This document shows, piece by piece, positions 32,142 to 32,943 of a stretch of 32,943 nucleotides of DNA. The first letter of the stretch is position 1. Each line of letters opens with the position of its first letter. A program made the position numbers and the translations under genes. The stretch is from contig NZ_LMTS01000238.1 in the NCBI RefSeq assembly GCF_001541225.1, positions 1 to 32,943 on the forward strand, given 5' to 3'. Source of the DNA: Variovorax sp. WDL1. GTDB lineage: Bacteria > Pseudomonadota > Gammaproteobacteria > Burkholderiales > Burkholderiaceae_C. The notes below the pieces were generated by a model. It did no database searches and was not told the origin of the DNA. It saw only the letters and a list, made by a program, of their open reading frames with translations.

Positions 32142-32943
32142 TCAGCCCAGTAGCCGCGGCAAGCCCTGCACGAGAAGCAGGCCGCCGATGCCCTGCAAAG
32201 TGGCGCAATGCCACAGCGGCAAGGTGTTGTCGAGCGTCGCGCGCGCCTGCGGTTGCAGGCGGCCGGAAAAGGAGCGGGCCAGCAGGTAGGCGCCCATCAT
32301 CATCAGAACCACGACATGCAGCCCCTGGTAGGCGAGCAGCATGGCGACGGTGGCGCTCCACGCCTGGGCCTGCGGATTCAGGCCGGCCTGGGCCTGGGCG
32401 AGCAGGTCGATGCCGAAAGCGCCGGCCACGCACAGCATGGCCAGCGCCACCTGCAGTCGCAACACTCGCTGCGCGCGAGGGTCGGCATCGCGCAGCCGCC
32501 GCGGCGCTGTCGCCATCAGCAGCGAACCCATGGCGAGCAGCGCGGCCGACGCCCAGGGCCAGCGCAACGCCGGCAGCGCAGCGCCTGGCGGCGGGCAGGT
32601 ATCCGCGGCCATGGCGACATGCACATGCGCATACACGAAGGACGCGAAAACGGTCATGTCGACCGCCACCAGGATGAGCGACGCCCACCATGAATGCGAG
32701 TCGGCGAGCCTGCTGCTGCCGACGGGCAGCTGCACGCCCTGCGCGGCTTCGATGCGCGGACGCGGCGGGGGCAGGTCCGTGGCCCAGAGCCAGCGCAGCA
32801 CCGCCACGATCGCGACCGCCCCGAAGGCGAAGGCCGCCACCGCCAGCTCGACCGTCAGCAACAGGAAGAAGCCCGCCGTCCCGATGGCCGCCAGCAGCGG
32901 CCACCAGCCGTCGGTGGGCAGGCGCAGCAGGTGCAGCGGGCGC
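32142..32943 (-). CDS. Cytochrome c oxidase subunit I/III-like protein, C-terminal part (runs off window)
   Basis: The frame is open to the window edge and starts inside the gene (RPLHLLRLPTDGWWPLLAAI). It reads as the end of a subunit I-type sequence followed by a subunit III-like membrane domain: SHSWWASLILVAVDMTVFAS, FVYAHVHVAM, a run of helices, and YQGLHVVVLMMMGAYLLARS near the end. Fused I/III terminal oxidases are known in proteobacteria. The position where Glu is usual in subunit III helix 3 appears to be Asp or another residue here. Only about 267 residues are visible, so heme and copper ligands of subunit I cannot be checked. Confidence 0.65.
   Translation of the reverse strand, partial: RPLHLLRLPTDGWWPLLAAIGTAGFFLLLTVELAVAAFAFGAVAIVAVLRWLWATDLPPPRPRIEAAQGVQLPVGSSRLADSHSWWASLILVAVDMTVFASFVYAHVHVAMAADTCPPPGAALPALRWPWASAALLAMGSLLMATAPRRLRDADPRAQRVLRLQVALAMLCVAGAFGIDLLAQAQAGLNPQAQAWSATVAMLLAYQGLHVVVLMMMGAYLLARSFSGRLQPQARATLDNTLPLWHCATLQGIGGLLLVQGLPRLLG

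Noticed and set aside
1..32943. CRISPR arrays, complete insertion sequences, rRNA or complete tRNA genes
   Set aside because: None seen on either strand by reading; no regular spacer-repeat pattern and no transposase or integrase reading frame.

Overview
The window looks like a chromosome segment of a Burkholderiales bacterium, most likely Comamonadaceae and Variovorax-like. Most of it is very GC-rich, genes are tightly packed with ATGA-type start/stop overlaps, and G/C-rich dispersed intergenic repeats resemble those common in that family. The assignment rests on gene content and repeat style read by eye; no search was run.

Layout. (1) 1-230: dispersed repeat and a small hexamer tandem repeat. 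(2) 233-3039, minus strand: ethanolamine ammonia-lyase eutBC, followed downstream by an AhpD-like peroxidase-related protein. (3) 3115-3534: exported FKBP prolyl isomerase, facing an exported phytase-esterase-like protein (3586-4941). (4) 5035-5353: remnant of a YheO/DauR-type regulator lying in three frames with an internal deletion. (5) 5.4-11.76 kb: a visibly more AT-rich, partly decayed biosynthetic island. It has a truncated asparagine synthetase joined out of frame to an N-terminally truncated class III aminotransferase that also has a frameshift; a discrete acyl carrier protein; a MbtH-A-PCP-TE NRPS with no condensation domain, whose PCP has Leu in place of the phosphopantetheine Ser; and an apparently intact AurF-type diiron N-oxygenase. 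(6) 11.9-16.1 kb: opgD, then an alkylation-repair operon ada / 2OG-Fe(II) oxygenase / alkB with an Ada-box-like site. (7) 16.2-16.8 kb: RelE/ParE-Phd/YefM-type toxin-antitoxin pair. (8) 16.8-18.4 kb: a lipoprotein alpha/beta hydrolase, then a sparse stretch holding a detached 3' end of tmRNA. (9) 18.9-21.1 kb: a PAS-LuxR regulator divergent from a two-subunit 3-oxoacid CoA-transferase across a perfect 26-bp palindrome. (10) 21.3-23.9 kb: two overlapping MFS exporters. (11) 23.95-28.18 kb, minus strand: a second foreign-looking operon of ATP-grasp ligase, HxD-type 2OG oxygenase, SAM methyltransferase and MATE exporter. (12) 28.3-32.9 kb: a third MFS exporter, hypothetical proteins, a PD-(D/E)XK-like protein, and the C-terminal part of a cytochrome c oxidase subunit I/III-like protein running off the window.

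The two islands are the most interesting parts. The first pairs an N-oxygenase with an amino-acid-loading NRPS module, a combination seen in diazeniumdiolate-type pathways such as fragin (ham) and the Pseudomonas mgo cluster, but it carries at least three lesions. The second looks complete and resembles the logic of the bes pathway (ATP-grasp amino-acid ligase, amino-acid oxygenase, exporter), with the oxygenase keeping a hydroxylase-type HxD facial triad. I suggest it makes and exports a hydroxylated, methylated amino acid or dipeptide; the product is unknown.
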